A DNA stretch of 15,251 nt from JAMWZF01 sp041628615 (GTDB lineage Bacteria > Pseudomonadota > Alphaproteobacteria > Rhodobacterales > Rhodobacteraceae). The stretch lies in NCBI GenBank assembly GCA_041628615.1, contig JBFKOW010000079.1, positions 1 through 15,251 of the forward strand. The letters are read 5' to 3'. The translations under genes were made by a program, and so were the position numbers. Below the pieces are notes generated by a model. That model had not been told where the DNA came from, did not search any database, and saw only the letters and a program-made list of their open reading frames with translations. Below, in pieces: positions 7,419 through 15,251 of the stretch (the first letter of the stretch is position 1; every line of letters starts with the position of its first letter).

Positions 7419-8273
7419 TTATTTCTCGCTGTCCACTAGGCCGCGGATGAAGAGCTTCTGCATCCCGATCACGACGAGCACCGGCGGGATCATGGCGAGG
7501 ATCGAGGTCGCCATGATGACCGGCCAGTCGGCGGTGTCGTCGCCGGACGGGAACATCTGCTTGATGCCCATGACGATGGTGTTCATCGACGGGTCGGTGG
7601 TGATGAGCAGGGGCCAGAGATACTGGTTCCAGCCGTAGATGAAGAGGATCACGAACAGCGCGGCGATGTTGGTCCGGCTCATCGGCAGGAGGATGTCGAA
7701 GAAGAACCGCATCGGCCCCGCCCCGTCGACCCGCGCCGCCTCGGCCAGTTCGTCCGGCACGGTCATGAAGAACTGCCGGAACAGGAACGTCGCGGTGGCC
7801 GAGGCGATCAGCGGCAGGATCAGGCCCTGGTAGCTGTTCAGCATCCCGAAATTGGCGATCACCTCGTAGGTCGGCACGATCCGCACCTCGACCGGCAGCA
7901 TCAGCGTCAGGAAGATCAACCAGAAGAACAGCCGTCGCCCCGGGAAGCGGAAATAGACGATGGCGAAGGCCGACAGCAGCGAGATCGCGATCTTGCCCAG
8001 CGAGATGCCGATCGCCATCACCGCCGAGTTCAGCAGCATCGTCGCCACCGGCGCGTTCACCCCCGAGGTCAGCGCCCGGGCGTAGTTCTCGAACAGCTTG
8101 TCCCCCGGCAGGAGCGGCATCGGCGGCCGCACGATGTCCTGCTGCTCGACGGTGGAGGCCACGAAGGCCAGCCAGATCGGGAAGAAGATGAAGGCCACCC
8201 CGATGATGAGTCCCAGATGGGTGAGCCAGAGCCCGCGCCCGCGTTTCTCGACCATGCCCGTGTGCTCCGCCAT
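7419..8273 (-). CDS. ugpE: sn-Glycerol-3-phosphate ABC transporter permease UgpE
   Basis: A 284-residue inner-membrane permease with six predicted membrane segments (first about 17-37, later ones about 75-107, 115-130, 203-222, 254-275). The cytoplasmic EAA loop, ELAEAARVDGAGPMRFFFDI (about 175-194), docks on UgpC. It forms the translocation pore with UgpA. The start at 8273 overlaps the ugpA stop by one base (TGATG), the usual coupled arrangement. The open frame continues to 9002, but that part is antisense-like low-complexity sequence inside ugpA and is not real. A second ATG seven codons in is possible but would break the overlap. Confidence 0.95.
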   Translation of the reverse strand: MAEHTGMVEKRGRGLWLTHLGLIIGVAFIFFPIWLAFVASTVEQQDIVRPPMPLLPGDKLFENYARALTSGVNAPVATMLLNSAVMAIGISLGKIAISLLSAFAIVYFRFPGRRLFFWLIFLTLMLPVEVRIVPTYEVIANFGMLNSYQGLILPLIASATATFLFRQFFMTVPDELAEAARVDGAGPMRFFFDILLPMSRTNIAALFVILFIYGWNQYLWPLLITTDPSMNTIVMGIKQMFPSGDDTADWPVIMATSILAMIPPVLVVIGMQKLFIRGLVDSEK

Positions 8274-9154
8274 CAGTAGTGCACCCTGCGCTCGATGTAC
8301 TTGAACTGGACCACCGTCAGGATCGACACGATGAACAGCAGGATCACCGACTGCGCCGCGCTGGAGCCGAGGTCCTGCCCGACGAAGCCGTCGGCATAGA
8401 CCTTGTAGACGAGGATCGTGGTGGCCTGCTGCGGCCCGCCGCTGGTGATCGTGTGGATCACGCCGAAGGTCTCGAAGAAGGCGTAGATGATGTTCACCAC
8501 CAGCAGGAAGAACGTGGTGGGCGACAGAAGCGGAAAGACGATGGTGCGGAACCGGGTCCAGAACCGCGCGCCGTCGATCGCCGCCGCCTCGATCACGCTG
8601 CGCGGGATCGCCTGCAGCCCGGCGAGGAAGAACAGGAAGTTGTAGCTGATCCGGCCCCAGGCGCTGGCCACGACGACGAGGCCCATCGCCTCGCCCTCGT
8701 TCAGCACGTGGTTCCAGTCGTAGCCCAGCAGCCCGAGATACCAGGTCACCACGCCGACGCGGGTGTTGAACATGAACAGCCACAGCACGCCGGCCACCGC
8801 GGGCGCCACCGCGTAGGGCCAGATCAGCAGCGTCCGGTAGGTGCCCGACCCCTTGATCAGCCGGTCCGCCAGCACCGCGAGATACAGCGCCACGCCCATC
8901 GACACGACCGTGACGAGGATCGAGAAGACCGCCGTGGTGACGAAGGAGGCGCGGTAGAAGCGGTCCGACAGCAGGAACTCGAAGTTGCCGAGCCCGACCC
9001 ACTGCATCGACAGGCCGAACGGGTCGGGGATGAACAGCGACTGCCAGATCGCCTGCCCGGCGGGATAGAAGAAGAACACCGCGGTGATGAAGATCTGCGG
9101 CGCGACCAGCAGGATCGGCAGCCAGATGCCGCGGAAGGTGACGCGTTTTTCCAT
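8273..9154 (-). CDS. ugpA: sn-Glycerol-3-phosphate ABC transporter permease UgpA
   Basis: A 293-residue inner-membrane permease, partner of UgpE. It begins with a cytoplasmic MEKRVTFR followed by the first hydrophobic segment (about 11-31), a periplasmic loop with FGLSMQWVGLGNFEFLL, then five further spans. The EAA loop (about 189-210) contains EAAAIDGARFWTRF and contacts the UgpC ATPase. A GAGGGG ribosome site lies about 4 nt before the ATG. It is separated from ugpB by 161 bp that hold a strong hairpin, and its stop shares one base with the ugpE start. Confidence 0.95.
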   Translation of the reverse strand: MEKRVTFRGIWLPILLVAPQIFITAVFFFYPAGQAIWQSLFIPDPFGLSMQWVGLGNFEFLLSDRFYRASFVTTAVFSILVTVVSMGVALYLAVLADRLIKGSGTYRTLLIWPYAVAPAVAGVLWLFMFNTRVGVVTWYLGLLGYDWNHVLNEGEAMGLVVVASAWGRISYNFLFFLAGLQAIPRSVIEAAAIDGARFWTRFRTIVFPLLSPTTFFLLVVNIIYAFFETFGVIHTITSGGPQQATTILVYKVYADGFVGQDLGSSAAQSVILLFIVSILTVVQFKYIERRVHY

Positions 9155-9278
9155 CAGCCCCTCATGGTCCGGCGCGGCGGCGGCGCGGGGGCAGGGCGGA
9201 TGCGCCCGTCCCGGCGCCGGACGGCGGCCGCGCCTGTCCGGAATCGGTGGGAAATGTCTCGATCATGGCGCCCGGATC

Positions 9279-9305
9279 GGCCGCGCCCCGCCGGGGGGCG
9301 CGGCC
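9279..9305 (-). promoter_or_regulatory. Strong hairpin after ugpB, before ugpA
   Basis: GGCCGCGCCCC (9279-9289) and GGGGCGCGGCC (9295-9305) form a perfect 11-bp GC stem with a 5-nt loop, 10 bp after the ugpB stop. There is no U-run on the minus strand, so full intrinsic termination is not expected. A stable stem between a binding-protein gene and its permease genes is a known way to keep the binding-protein mRNA abundant (malE-malF is the model case). That role here is inference. Confidence 0.6.
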
Positions 9306-9315
9306 CGAGGCCCGC

Positions 9316-10626
9316 CTAGCGGCTGGCCTGTTCGAAGCGGCGCAGCAGCTGGTTGCCGCGCTCGACCGCGCTGTTGAGCGCCTCCTCGGCCGACTTGTCG
9401 CCGGCCCAGACGGCCTCGAGCTCTTCGTCGATGATGCCGCGGATCTGGTCGAAGGAGCCCAGCCGCAGGCCCTTGGAGTTGTCCGTGGGCTCCTTGGCGG
9501 TCATCTGGATCACCGCGATGTCGGTGCCCGGATTGGCGTCGTAGAAGCCCTGGCTGCGGGTCAGGTCGCCGGCCTCGGCCGTGATCGGCAGGTAGCCGGT
9601 GTCCTGGTGCCACTTGGCCTGGATCTCGGGCGAGGACAGGAAGTTGAGGAAGGCGGCGACGCCGGCGTATTCCTCGGCCTCGTGTCCCTCCATCACCCAG
9701 AGCGACGCGCCGCCGATGATGGTGTTCTGCGGCTCGTCCGCGACCGCCTTCCAGTAGGGCAGCGGGCGCACCTCGAAGTCGAACTGGGCCTCGGCGCTGA
9801 TCCCGGCGTAGCCGGCCGAGGATTCGGTGAACAGCGCGCATTCGCCGGAGCGGAAGTTGGCGCCGCCCTCGTTGCGGCGGCCGGCGTAGATGAACTTGCC
9901 GTCACGGGCCCATTCGCCCATCGCCGAGATGTGCGCGACCTGCGCCGGCCCGTTGAAGGCGAGTTCGGTATCGGTGCCGCCGAAGCCGTTCGCTTTCGTG
10001 GCGAAGGGCGTGTCGTGGTAGGCCGAGAAGTTTTCCAGGTGGATCCAGCTCTGCCACGCGGTGGTCATCGGACAGCCGACCCCGGCCTCCTTGAGCTGGT
10101 CGAGCACCTCGCCCACCTGCTCCCAGGTCGACAGGTCGACATCCGGGTCGATCCCGGCCCCGGACAGCAGGTCGCGGTTGACCCAGAGCACCGGCGTGGA
10201 CGAGTTGAACGGCAACGACAGCATGTCGCCGTCGGCGGAGGTGTAGTAGCCCTTCACCGAGCCGATGTACTTGTCCTGGTCGAACTCAGCGCCGGCCTCG
10301 GCCATCACCTCGTAGACCGGCTTGATCGCGCCCTCGGCGGCCATCATCGTCGCGGTGCCGACCTCGAACACCATCAGGATATGGGGCTGCTCGCCGGCCC
10401 GGAAGGCGGCGATGCCGGCGTTCAGGGTCTCGGAATAGTTGCCCTTGTGGCTGGCGACCACCGCGTAGTCGGACTGCGAGGTGTTGAAGGTCTCGACCTG
10501 CTCGGCAACGAGTTCGCCGAGGCGGCCGGTAAAGGCATGCCAGAATTGGATTTCGGTCTGCGCGACGGCGGCGGTGCCGGACAGCAGCGCGGCCGAGACC
10601 GCGAGCGTGGAGACGACGTGTTTCAT
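9316..10626 (-). CDS. ugpB: sn-Glycerol-3-phosphate ABC transporter periplasmic binding protein
   Basis: A 436-residue solute-binding protein that captures glycerol-3-phosphate, and in some species glycerophosphodiesters, in the periplasm and hands it to UgpAE. A Sec signal peptide (1-22, ending AVA) precedes the mature TEIQFWHAF. Family segments shared with E. coli UgpB include KGNYSETLNAGIAAFR, EVGTATMMAAEGAIKPVY, PFNSSTPVLW, NTIIGGASLWVMEG and the C-terminal ERGNQLLRRFE. An AGGGAGGA site before the ATG at 10626 fixes the start; the frame is open further upstream, to 11115, but that stretch runs across the upstream gene in another frame. It is the first gene of ugpBAEC. A palindrome in the presumed promoter suggests a dedicated regulator; no PhoB box was evident. 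Confidence 0.97.
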   Translation of the reverse strand: MKHVVSTLAVSAALLSGTAAVAQTEIQFWHAFTGRLGELVAEQVETFNTSQSDYAVVASHKGNYSETLNAGIAAFRAGEQPHILMVFEVGTATMMAAEGAIKPVYEVMAEAGAEFDQDKYIGSVKGYYTSADGDMLSLPFNSSTPVLWVNRDLLSGAGIDPDVDLSTWEQVGEVLDQLKEAGVGCPMTTAWQSWIHLENFSAYHDTPFATKANGFGGTDTELAFNGPAQVAHISAMGEWARDGKFIYAGRRNEGGANFRSGECALFTESSAGYAGISAEAQFDFEVRPLPYWKAVADEPQNTIIGGASLWVMEGHEAEEYAGVAAFLNFLSSPEIQAKWHQDTGYLPITAEAGDLTRSQGFYDANPGTDIAVIQMTAKEPTDNSKGLRLGSFDQIRGIIDEELEAVWAGDKSAEEALNSAVERGNQLLRRFEQASR

Positions 10627-10659
10627 GGTTTTTCCTCCCTGACGTGTATTGTTGCGGCG

Positions 10660-10689
10660 ACGATAGTCCGGTCGGACTGCCGGAGACAA
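10660..10689 (-). promoter_or_regulatory. Candidate ugpB promoter with an embedded 14-bp palindrome
   Basis: On the minus strand TTGTCT (10689-10684) and TATCGT (10665-10660) are spaced by 18 bp, about 35 bp before the ugpB ATG. Lying over the spacer is AGTCCGGTCGGACT (10665-10678), a perfect 6-bp inverted repeat with a 2-bp centre. An operator between -35 and -10 is a classic repressor position. The match to sigma-70 is modest (4 of 6 in each hexamer). Confidence 0.4.
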
Positions 10690-10736
10690 GCACCCATGCC
10701 GTCGGGCCCGCGGGCGGGCGGCCGGGTGCCGGCAGG

Positions 10737-11210
10737 TCAGCCCGCCGGATCGCGGTCCGGTCCGACGGCCGTCCGCGCCTCCCAGTTCCGCAGCGCGAGG
10801 TTCGCCGCGCTTTCGCCGCCGACCGCGAAGCGGATCTCCCGGATCCGCCAGCGGTCCGGTCCGCGGCCCAGCGCGACGAAGCCCAGATAGGGCTCCGCGG
10901 TGAGCAGCTTGCCCTCCCGGATGTAGCGGGTCTCGTAGGTGGCGCAGATGGTGTCGGGATCGCGGGCCTGCGCCAGCAGGCAGCGCCGCATCATGTGGGT
11001 CAGCCGCTGCCGGGCCAGAGCCTCGATGAACGTCGCGCAGATCGCGCGCATCTCCGCTTCGGTCGTGGCCACGGCGCGGCCCTCCAGGCTTTCCATCGTG
11101 CAGGGGATCTCGCACCAGGCGAGGGTTTCCTCGATGTCGCCCGCAACCGTGGCGGCGCCCTGCCGGTCGAGGAAGTCCTGCACGATGGCGTGCGCCGCGT
11201 CGTCGTCCAT
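10737..11210 (-). CDS. NTF2/SnoaL-like hypothetical protein, 157 aa
   Basis: A 157-residue soluble protein with no signal peptide or membrane span. Length and pattern suit an alpha+beta cone of the NTF2/SnoaL class: an N-terminal helix AHAIVQDFLDRQGAATVAGD, the DIEETLAWCEIPCTME segment, then strands such as TICATYETRYIREG and a closing WRIREIRFAV. No catalytic residues can be assigned. The ATG is preceded by AAAGGA at about 11 nt. It lies 94 bp after the M20 peptidase and 110 bp before ugpB on the same strand, and may be read with either. Family assignment comes from overall pattern rather than a named motif, so the function is unknown. Confidence 0.75.
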   Translation of the reverse strand: MDDDAAHAIVQDFLDRQGAATVAGDIEETLAWCEIPCTMESLEGRAVATTEAEMRAICATFIEALARQRLTHMMRRCLLAQARDPDTICATYETRYIREGKLLTAEPYLGFVALGRGPDRWRIREIRFAVGGESAANLALRNWEARTAVGPDRDPAG

Positions 11211-11304
11211 CGGGTCGGTGTCCTTTCGGCGTTGGGCGGGCCGCGGTCCCTGTGGCGCGGACGGGCCGCGGCGGGGGCCGGCGGCCGGGTTCGGCGGCGC
11301 GGCG

Positions 11305-12699
11305 TCAGGCGGAGGCGGCGCCGTCCCCCCGGCTCAGGGCGTCGAGGATCCGCGCCCAGCTCCGGATCCCGCGGTGGAAGCTGTCGAGATCGTATTTCTC
11401 GTTCGGGGAATGGATCTGGTCGTCGTCCTTGGCGAAGCCGATGAGCATCGAATCCATCCCCAGCACGGACTTGAAGTAGCCGGCGACCGGGATCGATCCG
11501 CCCGAGCCGATGAAGGCCGCGGGGTCCGGCCATTCGTCGGACAGCGCCCGGCGGGCGGCCTCGAAGGCCGGGTCGTCGATCGACATCACCGAGGCGGGGG
11601 AGGCGCCGTGGTCCCGGAAGGCGACCTCGAAATCGGGCGGCAGCAGGTCCCGCACCATCGCCTGGAAGCTCTCGCGGATCCGGGCCGGATCCTGGCCCGC
11701 GACCAGCCGGAAACTGATCTTGGCGCTGGCCTGCGAGGGCAGCACGGTCTTGAACCCGTTTCCGGTATAGCCGCCGGTGATGCCGTTGACCTCGCAGGTG
11801 GGCCGGGACCAGAGCATCTCCAGCGCCGAGCGCCCCGTCTCGCCGGCCAGCTCGCTCAGGCCGACATCGCCGAGGAACTTCGCGTGATCGAAGCCCAGCG
11901 CCTCCCACTGGGCGCGGACGTCCTCGGGGATCTCGGCGATCCCGTCGTAGAAGCCCGGCACGGTGACCCGCCCGTCGGCGTCGTGGAGGGCCGCGATGAT
12001 GCGCGCCAGCACCCGGATCGGGTTCATCGCGGCGCCGCCGAAGCTGTCGGAATGCAGGTCCATCCGGGGTCCGGTCAGGGTCAGTTCCTGACCGACGAGA
12101 CCGCGCAGCATGGTGGTGATCGCCGGTACCCGGCTGTCGAACAGGCCGGTATCGCAGATCAGCGCCAGATCGGCGGTCAGCGCGGCGCCGTTCTGTTTCA
12201 GGAACGGCACCAGCGACGGCGAGCCGGATTCCTCCTCGCCCTCGAAGAACAGCGTGAGCCGGCAGGGCAGGGTGCCGTGCACCGCGATCCAGGCCCGGCA
12301 GGCTTCGACGAAGGTCATCAGCTGGCCCTTGTCGTCGGACGATCCCCGGCCCCGGATCACCCGTCCCTTCGGCGTGTCCTGAAGCGCGGGATCGAACGGG
12401 TCGCGGTCCCACAGGTGCAGCGGGTCCACCGGCTGCACGTCGTAGTGGCCGTAGAACAGCAGGTGCCGGTCTCCCTCGCCCCCCTTGCCGATCACCATCG
12501 GGTGGCCGGTGGTCGGATGCTTGCCTGCGGCCAGCCCCATCGACGCGAGATCGGCGGCCAGCCACTCGGCCGCGCGGTCCACCTCGGCGGCGTAGGCCGG
12601 GTCGGTCGAGATCGACGGAATCCGAAGGAACGCCATCAGGCGGTCGAGGCTGGCGTCGAGATCGGCGTCGATCCGGTCGAGAACGGCTTCGAGGGTCAT
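11305..12699 (-). CDS. M20 family metallopeptidase (dipeptidase / ArgE-DapE-carnosinase type)
   Basis: A 464-residue cytoplasmic zinc peptidase or deacylase of the M20 family, nearest in layout to carnosinase-like dipeptidases. Metal and catalytic motifs: GHYDVQP (84-90; H85 ligand, D87), GRGSSDDKG (117-125; bridging D122), EGEEESGS (153-160; catalytic E156 and ligand E157), ICDTG (D183 ligand), and a C-terminal DQIHSPNEKYD carrying the last His. The lid/dimerisation domain lies between about 195 and 330. All metal ligands are present, so it looks active; the substrate cannot be read from sequence. GGAG at about 8 nt supports the ATG at 12699. It is divergent from hemA across 191 bp and heads a run of minus-strand genes that may continue into the NTF2-like gene. 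Confidence 0.92.
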   Translation of the reverse strand: MTLEAVLDRIDADLDASLDRLMAFLRIPSISTDPAYAAEVDRAAEWLAADLASMGLAAGKHPTTGHPMVIGKGGEGDRHLLFYGHYDVQPVDPLHLWDRDPFDPALQDTPKGRVIRGRGSSDDKGQLMTFVEACRAWIAVHGTLPCRLTLFFEGEEESGSPSLVPFLKQNGAALTADLALICDTGLFDSRVPAITTMLRGLVGQELTLTGPRMDLHSDSFGGAAMNPIRVLARIIAALHDADGRVTVPGFYDGIAEIPEDVRAQWEALGFDHAKFLGDVGLSELAGETGRSALEMLWSRPTCEVNGITGGYTGNGFKTVLPSQASAKISFRLVAGQDPARIRESFQAMVRDLLPPDFEVAFRDHGASPASVMSIDDPAFEAARRALSDEWPDPAAFIGSGGSIPVAGYFKSVLGMDSMLIGFAKDDDQIHSPNEKYDLDSFHRGIRSWARILDALSRGDGAASA

Positions 12700-12750
12700 G
12701 TGGCGCTCCGTCAGGTGGTGAACGGCCGCAGCCTACGGCCCCGCGCGCGG

Positions 12751-12779
12751 TTGTCCAGCGGCCCCTCCGGAGCTACAAA
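12751..12779 (+). promoter_or_regulatory. Candidate sigma-70 promoter for hemA
   Basis: TTGTCC (12751-12756) and TACAAA (12774-12779) are 17 bp apart, each matching 4 of 6 consensus bases, in the hemA / M20 intergenic region. The leader would be about 105 nt. No FNR box resembling the one at 4656 is present here. This is a weak call from a hexamer match alone. Confidence 0.3.
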
Positions 12780-12890
12780 GGAAGTGCCGGCGGGTCGCGG
12801 CATTTTGCGCTCTGTCGGCGTCGTGCGCAGTGCCTTATGCGGGCGGCAGTTTCCGAACCCGCGGGTTCCCACCACGAGGTCAAAGGCCCA

Positions 12891-14114
12891 GTGACTTACG
12901 ACGACTCCCTCGACGCCGCGCTGGCCCGTCTCCACCAGGAGGGCCGGTACCGCACCTTCATCGACATCGAGCGGAGCCGTGGCCATTACCCGCATGCCGT
13001 CTGGCGCCGTCCCGACGGGACCGAGCGGCCGGTGACCGTGTGGTGCGGCAACGACTATCTCGGGATGGGGCAGCACCCGGCGGTGCTGCAAGCGATGCAC
13101 GAGGCGCTGGACGCCACCGGCGCCGGCTCGGGCGGGACGCGCAACATCTCGGGCACCACCGTCTATCACAAGCGGCTGGAGGCCGAGCTGGCGGACCTGC
13201 ACGGCAAGGAGGCGGCGCTGCTGTTCACCTCGGCCTACATCGCCAACGACGCGACCCTGTCGACGCTGGCGAGGCTGTTCCCCGGGCTGATCATCTACTC
13301 GGACGAGCTCAACCACGCCTCGATGATCGAGGGCATCCGCCGCAACGGCGGCGCGAAGCGGGTGTTCCGGCACAACGATGTCGACGACCTGCGCGCCAAG
13401 CTGGCGGCGGACGACCCGGCGGCGCCCAAGCTCATCGCCTTCGAATCGATCTACTCGATGGACGGGGATTTCGGCCCGATCGCCGCGATCTGCGACCTCG
13501 CCGCCGAGTTCGGCGCGCTGACCTATCTCGACGAGGTTCACGCGGTCGGCATGTACGGGCCGCGCGGCGGCGGCGTGGCCGAGCGGGACGGCCTGGCGGG
13601 CCGGATCGACATCATCAACGGGACCCTCGCCAAGGCCTTCGGCGTGATGGGCGGATACATCGCCGCAAGCGCGAAAATGGTCGATGCGATAAGGTCTTAT
13701 GCGCCGGGCTTCATCTTCACGACATCGCTGCCGCCGGCGGTTGCGGCGGGCGCGGCGGCGTCGGTCGCGCATCTGAAGTCGGACCAGGCCCTGCGCGACG
13801 CCCACCAGGCCCAGGCGCGGATCCTCAAGACCCGGCTGCGCGGCCTCGGGCTGCCGCTGATCGACCACGGCTCCCACATCGTGCCGGTGATGGTCGGCGA
13901 CCCGGTGCACACCAAGCTGCTGAGCGACCGGCTGCTGGAAGAACACGGGATCTACGTGCAGCCGATCAATTTTCCCACCGTGCCGCGCGGCACCGAACGG
14001 CTGCGCTTCACGCCGTCTCCGGTGCACGGAACGCGGGAAATCAATGCGCTGGTGACCGCTCTTGATGCGCTTTGGCGGCACTGTGCGCTGAATCGCGCTG
14101 ATTTGGCCGGCTGA
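12891..14114 (+). CDS. hemA: 5-Aminolevulinate synthase
   Basis: Pyridoxal-phosphate enzyme joining glycine and succinyl-CoA to give 5-aminolevulinate, the first step of tetrapyrrole synthesis by the C4 (Shemin) route typical of alphaproteobacteria. The GTG at 12891 gives 407 residues, the same length as Rhodobacter HemA, and its first residues VTYDDSLDAALARLH align with the family N-terminus; a longer ATG start at 12837 adds 18 unrelated residues. Active-site residues fall at the Rhodobacter positions: H142 (LNHAS), D214 and H217 (YLDEVHA), and Schiff-base K248 (NGTLAKAFG). The glycine-rich TGAGSGGTRNISG lies at 76-88. AAAGG precedes the start. Haem is needed for cytochromes, bc1 and any haem-based NO sensor, but there is no sign of an operon link to the nir genes. 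Confidence 0.97.
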   Translation: MTYDDSLDAALARLHQEGRYRTFIDIERSRGHYPHAVWRRPDGTERPVTVWCGNDYLGMGQHPAVLQAMHEALDATGAGSGGTRNISGTTVYHKRLEAELADLHGKEAALLFTSAYIANDATLSTLARLFPGLIIYSDELNHASMIEGIRRNGGAKRVFRHNDVDDLRAKLAADDPAAPKLIAFESIYSMDGDFGPIAAICDLAAEFGALTYLDEVHAVGMYGPRGGGVAERDGLAGRIDIINGTLAKAFGVMGGYIAASAKMVDAIRSYAPGFIFTTSLPPAVAAGAAASVAHLKSDQALRDAHQAQARILKTRLRGLGLPLIDHGSHIVPVMVGDPVHTKLLSDRLLEEHGIYVQPINFPTVPRGTERLRFTPSPVHGTREINALVTALDALWRHCALNRADLAG

Positions 14115-14227
14115 CGTACCGTTCCGATGTGCAAGTTTTCGCCGGCTGTGGTAACGGTTCGTCAAGGCGCGCCTGTAGGGACGAATCGGGCTGCGCCGCT
14201 TCGGGGCAGTAGACGACGGGACCGGGG

Positions 14228-15251
14228 ATGATCGGGCGAGGCTTCAAGCGCGACCAACCTGCATATACCGCAAGGGAGACGAAGGGCTTCGACGCATATG
14301 AGTTGCGTCTCGGAGACCTTATGCGCGGTGAACGGGCCACGCTCGGGAAGTCGCTGCTCGACGTGCAGCGGGAATTGAAGATCAAGGCGGCCTACATCGC
14401 CGCGATCGAGAACGCCGACCCCACCGCCTTCGACACGCCGGGCTTCATCGCCGGCTACGTGCGGTCCTACGCGCGCTATCTCGGCATGGATCCGGACTGG
14501 GCCTACGACACGTTCTGCGCGGAGAGCGGTTTCACCACTGCCCACGGCATGTCCGTCGAGGCGTCCGGGGTCCGCGCATCGCGTGAAGAACGCATGGCAA
14601 GGCGTTCCGTCGAAAAGGATATCTTCTCCGCACCCGTGACGCCTTTCGTGCCCGCCGGGGAAAGCATGTTCGCCCGGGTCGAACCCGGCGCGATCGGCTC
14701 GATCCTGGTGCTGCTGGTGCTGATCTCGGGACTTGGCTACGGCGGCTGGACGATCCTGCAGGAGGTCCAGCGCGTGCAGTTTGCGCCGGTGGAGCAGACC
14801 CCGACGGTGATCAGCGATCTCGACGTCGATCCGCTGTCGGGCAACGCGGCGGTCACCCGCGGCGTGTCGGCGCCGGCCGAGGTCGCGGCCTACGTGCCGC
14901 CGGCGCCCGAGCCGGTGTCACGCCTCTACCGGCCGCAGGCGCTCGACGTGCCGGTGATGGTGGCTCGCGACGCGCCGATCTCGGCGCTCGATCCGGCCAC
15001 GACCGGTGCCCTCGTGGGCGACGGCGGGGGGCTGCCCCTGTCGGTCGCCGCCGTCGATGCCGAGGACCCGCGCAGCGACTTGCCGGTCCCGGCCGTGCAG
15101 GTCACCGAGCCGCCGGCGCCGGGCGTGCAGCTCGTCGCGGTCCGCCCGGCCTGGGTCCGGGTGCGGGCCTCCGACGGCACCGTGATCTACGAGACGATCA
15201 TGGAAGCCGGCGACACCTTCGACGTGCCGCAGACCGAGGATCCCGCGACCC
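14228..15251 (+). CDS. RodZ-like helix-turn-helix membrane protein with DUF4115 domain, 3' truncated by window
   Basis: Open from the ATG at 14228 to the window edge (341 codons seen, no stop), with an in-frame TAG at 14210 just upstream. Order of parts: a charged N-terminus; an Xre/HTH_25 domain (about 26-95) with LRLGDLMRGERA, SLLDVQREL and YIAAIENAD; a charged linker; one membrane segment (about 157-177, SILVLLVLISGLGYGGW); a Pro/Val-rich periplasmic spacer; and the start of a DUF4115 domain from about V300 (VQLVAVRPAWVRVRA). This architecture is RodZ-like: a bitopic protein that ties MreB to the cell-wall elongation machinery; in Rhodobacterales it is usually annotated only as a helix-turn-helix protein. 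It follows hemA by 113 bp on the same strand; no clear terminator is visible between them. Confidence 0.88.
   Translation, partial: MIGRGFKRDQPAYTARETKGFDAYELRLGDLMRGERATLGKSLLDVQRELKIKAAYIAAIENADPTAFDTPGFIAGYVRSYARYLGMDPDWAYDTFCAESGFTTAHGMSVEASGVRASREERMARRSVEKDIFSAPVTPFVPAGESMFARVEPGAIGSILVLLVLISGLGYGGWTILQEVQRVQFAPVEQTPTVISDLDVDPLSGNAAVTRGVSAPAEVAAYVPPAPEPVSRLYRPQALDVPVMVARDAPISALDPATTGALVGDGGGLPLSVAAVDAEDPRSDLPVPAVQVTEPPAPGVQLVAVRPAWVRVRASDGTVIYETIMEAGDTFDVPQTEDPAT

Noticed and set aside
8274..9002. Upstream extension of the ugpE frame to 527 residues
   Set aside because: The added part is an off-frame reading of ugpA; the TGATG overlap gives the normal 284-residue permease.
9247..10890. 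A 547-codon plus-strand frame antisense to ugpB
   Set aside because: Mirror-frame shadow of ugpB with no ribosome site or domain signal.
10627..11115. Upstream extension of the ugpB frame, giving 599 residues
   Set aside because: It would add 163 low-complexity residues before a perfect Sec signal peptide and run through another gene; AGGGAGGA marks the true start at 10626.
12837..12890. ATG start 18 codons upstream of hemA GTG
   Set aside because: Rhodobacter HemA proteins are 407 residues and catalytic residues fall at the known numbers only with the GTG at 12891.
10939..12894. A 651-codon plus-strand frame antisense to the M20 peptidase
   Set aside because: Low-complexity composition, no recognisable motif, and full overlap with a well-supported peptidase gene.
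12711..14165. A 484-codon minus-strand frame antisense to hemA
   Set aside because: Composition typical of antisense frames in GC-rich DNA; hemA on the other strand matches its family from end to end.

Overview
The window is GC-rich DNA from an alphaproteobacterium, most likely a denitrifying member of the Rhodobacterales (Rhodobacteraceae/Paracoccaceae). The support is a 407-residue 5-aminolevulinate synthase of the Rhodobacter HemA type, a RodZ-like helix-turn-helix protein with the N-terminal region typical of that group, the C-terminus of RlmE, and a copper nitrite reductase cluster laid out as in nirK-type Rhodobacter relatives. Nearly every base is coding. Many long open frames antisense to the real genes are GC-driven shadows and are left out.

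Layout: (1) 2-103 (+) is the C-terminus of RlmE. (2) 210-1691 (+) is glycerol kinase glpK. (3) 1675-1905 (-) is a small unknown gene whose 3' end overlaps that of glpK. (4) 2035-4508 (-) is a three-gene denitrification operon, read as pseudoazurin, nirK, nirV. (5) 4762-5460 (+) is a divergent NnrR-type Crp/Fnr regulator, followed by a NorQ/NirQ-like AAA+ ATPase (5549-6388). A near-perfect FNR/NNR box (4656-4669) lies in the divergent promoter region. (6) 6398-10626 (-) is the glycerol-3-phosphate ABC transporter ugpBAEC. (7) 10737-12699 (-) holds an NTF2/SnoaL-like protein and an M20 peptidase. (8) 12891-14114 (+) is hemA, then 14228 to the window edge (+) a partial RodZ-like gene.

How they fit: the regulator probably senses nitric oxide and, with or beside FNR, drives the paz-nirK-nirV operon. 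Pseudoazurin would carry electrons to NirK, which reduces nitrite to NO in the periplasm. NirV and the ATPase would be accessory factors. No nitric oxide reductase, nitrous oxide reductase or nitrate reductase gene is present here. GlpK and UgpBAEC both feed glycerol-3-phosphate into metabolism, and the nitrite-reduction block sits between them, which suggests insertion into a glycerol locus.

The most unusual points are the ATPase, which keeps Walker A but has lost the Walker B glutamate and the sensor-1 asparagine; NirV, which lacks the catalytic cysteine pair of formylglycine-generating enzymes; an unexpected Cys-His pair between two type 1 copper ligands of NirK; and strong intercistronic hairpins after paz and after ugpB. 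I found no convincing wholly new system, CRISPR array, RNA gene or mobile element.
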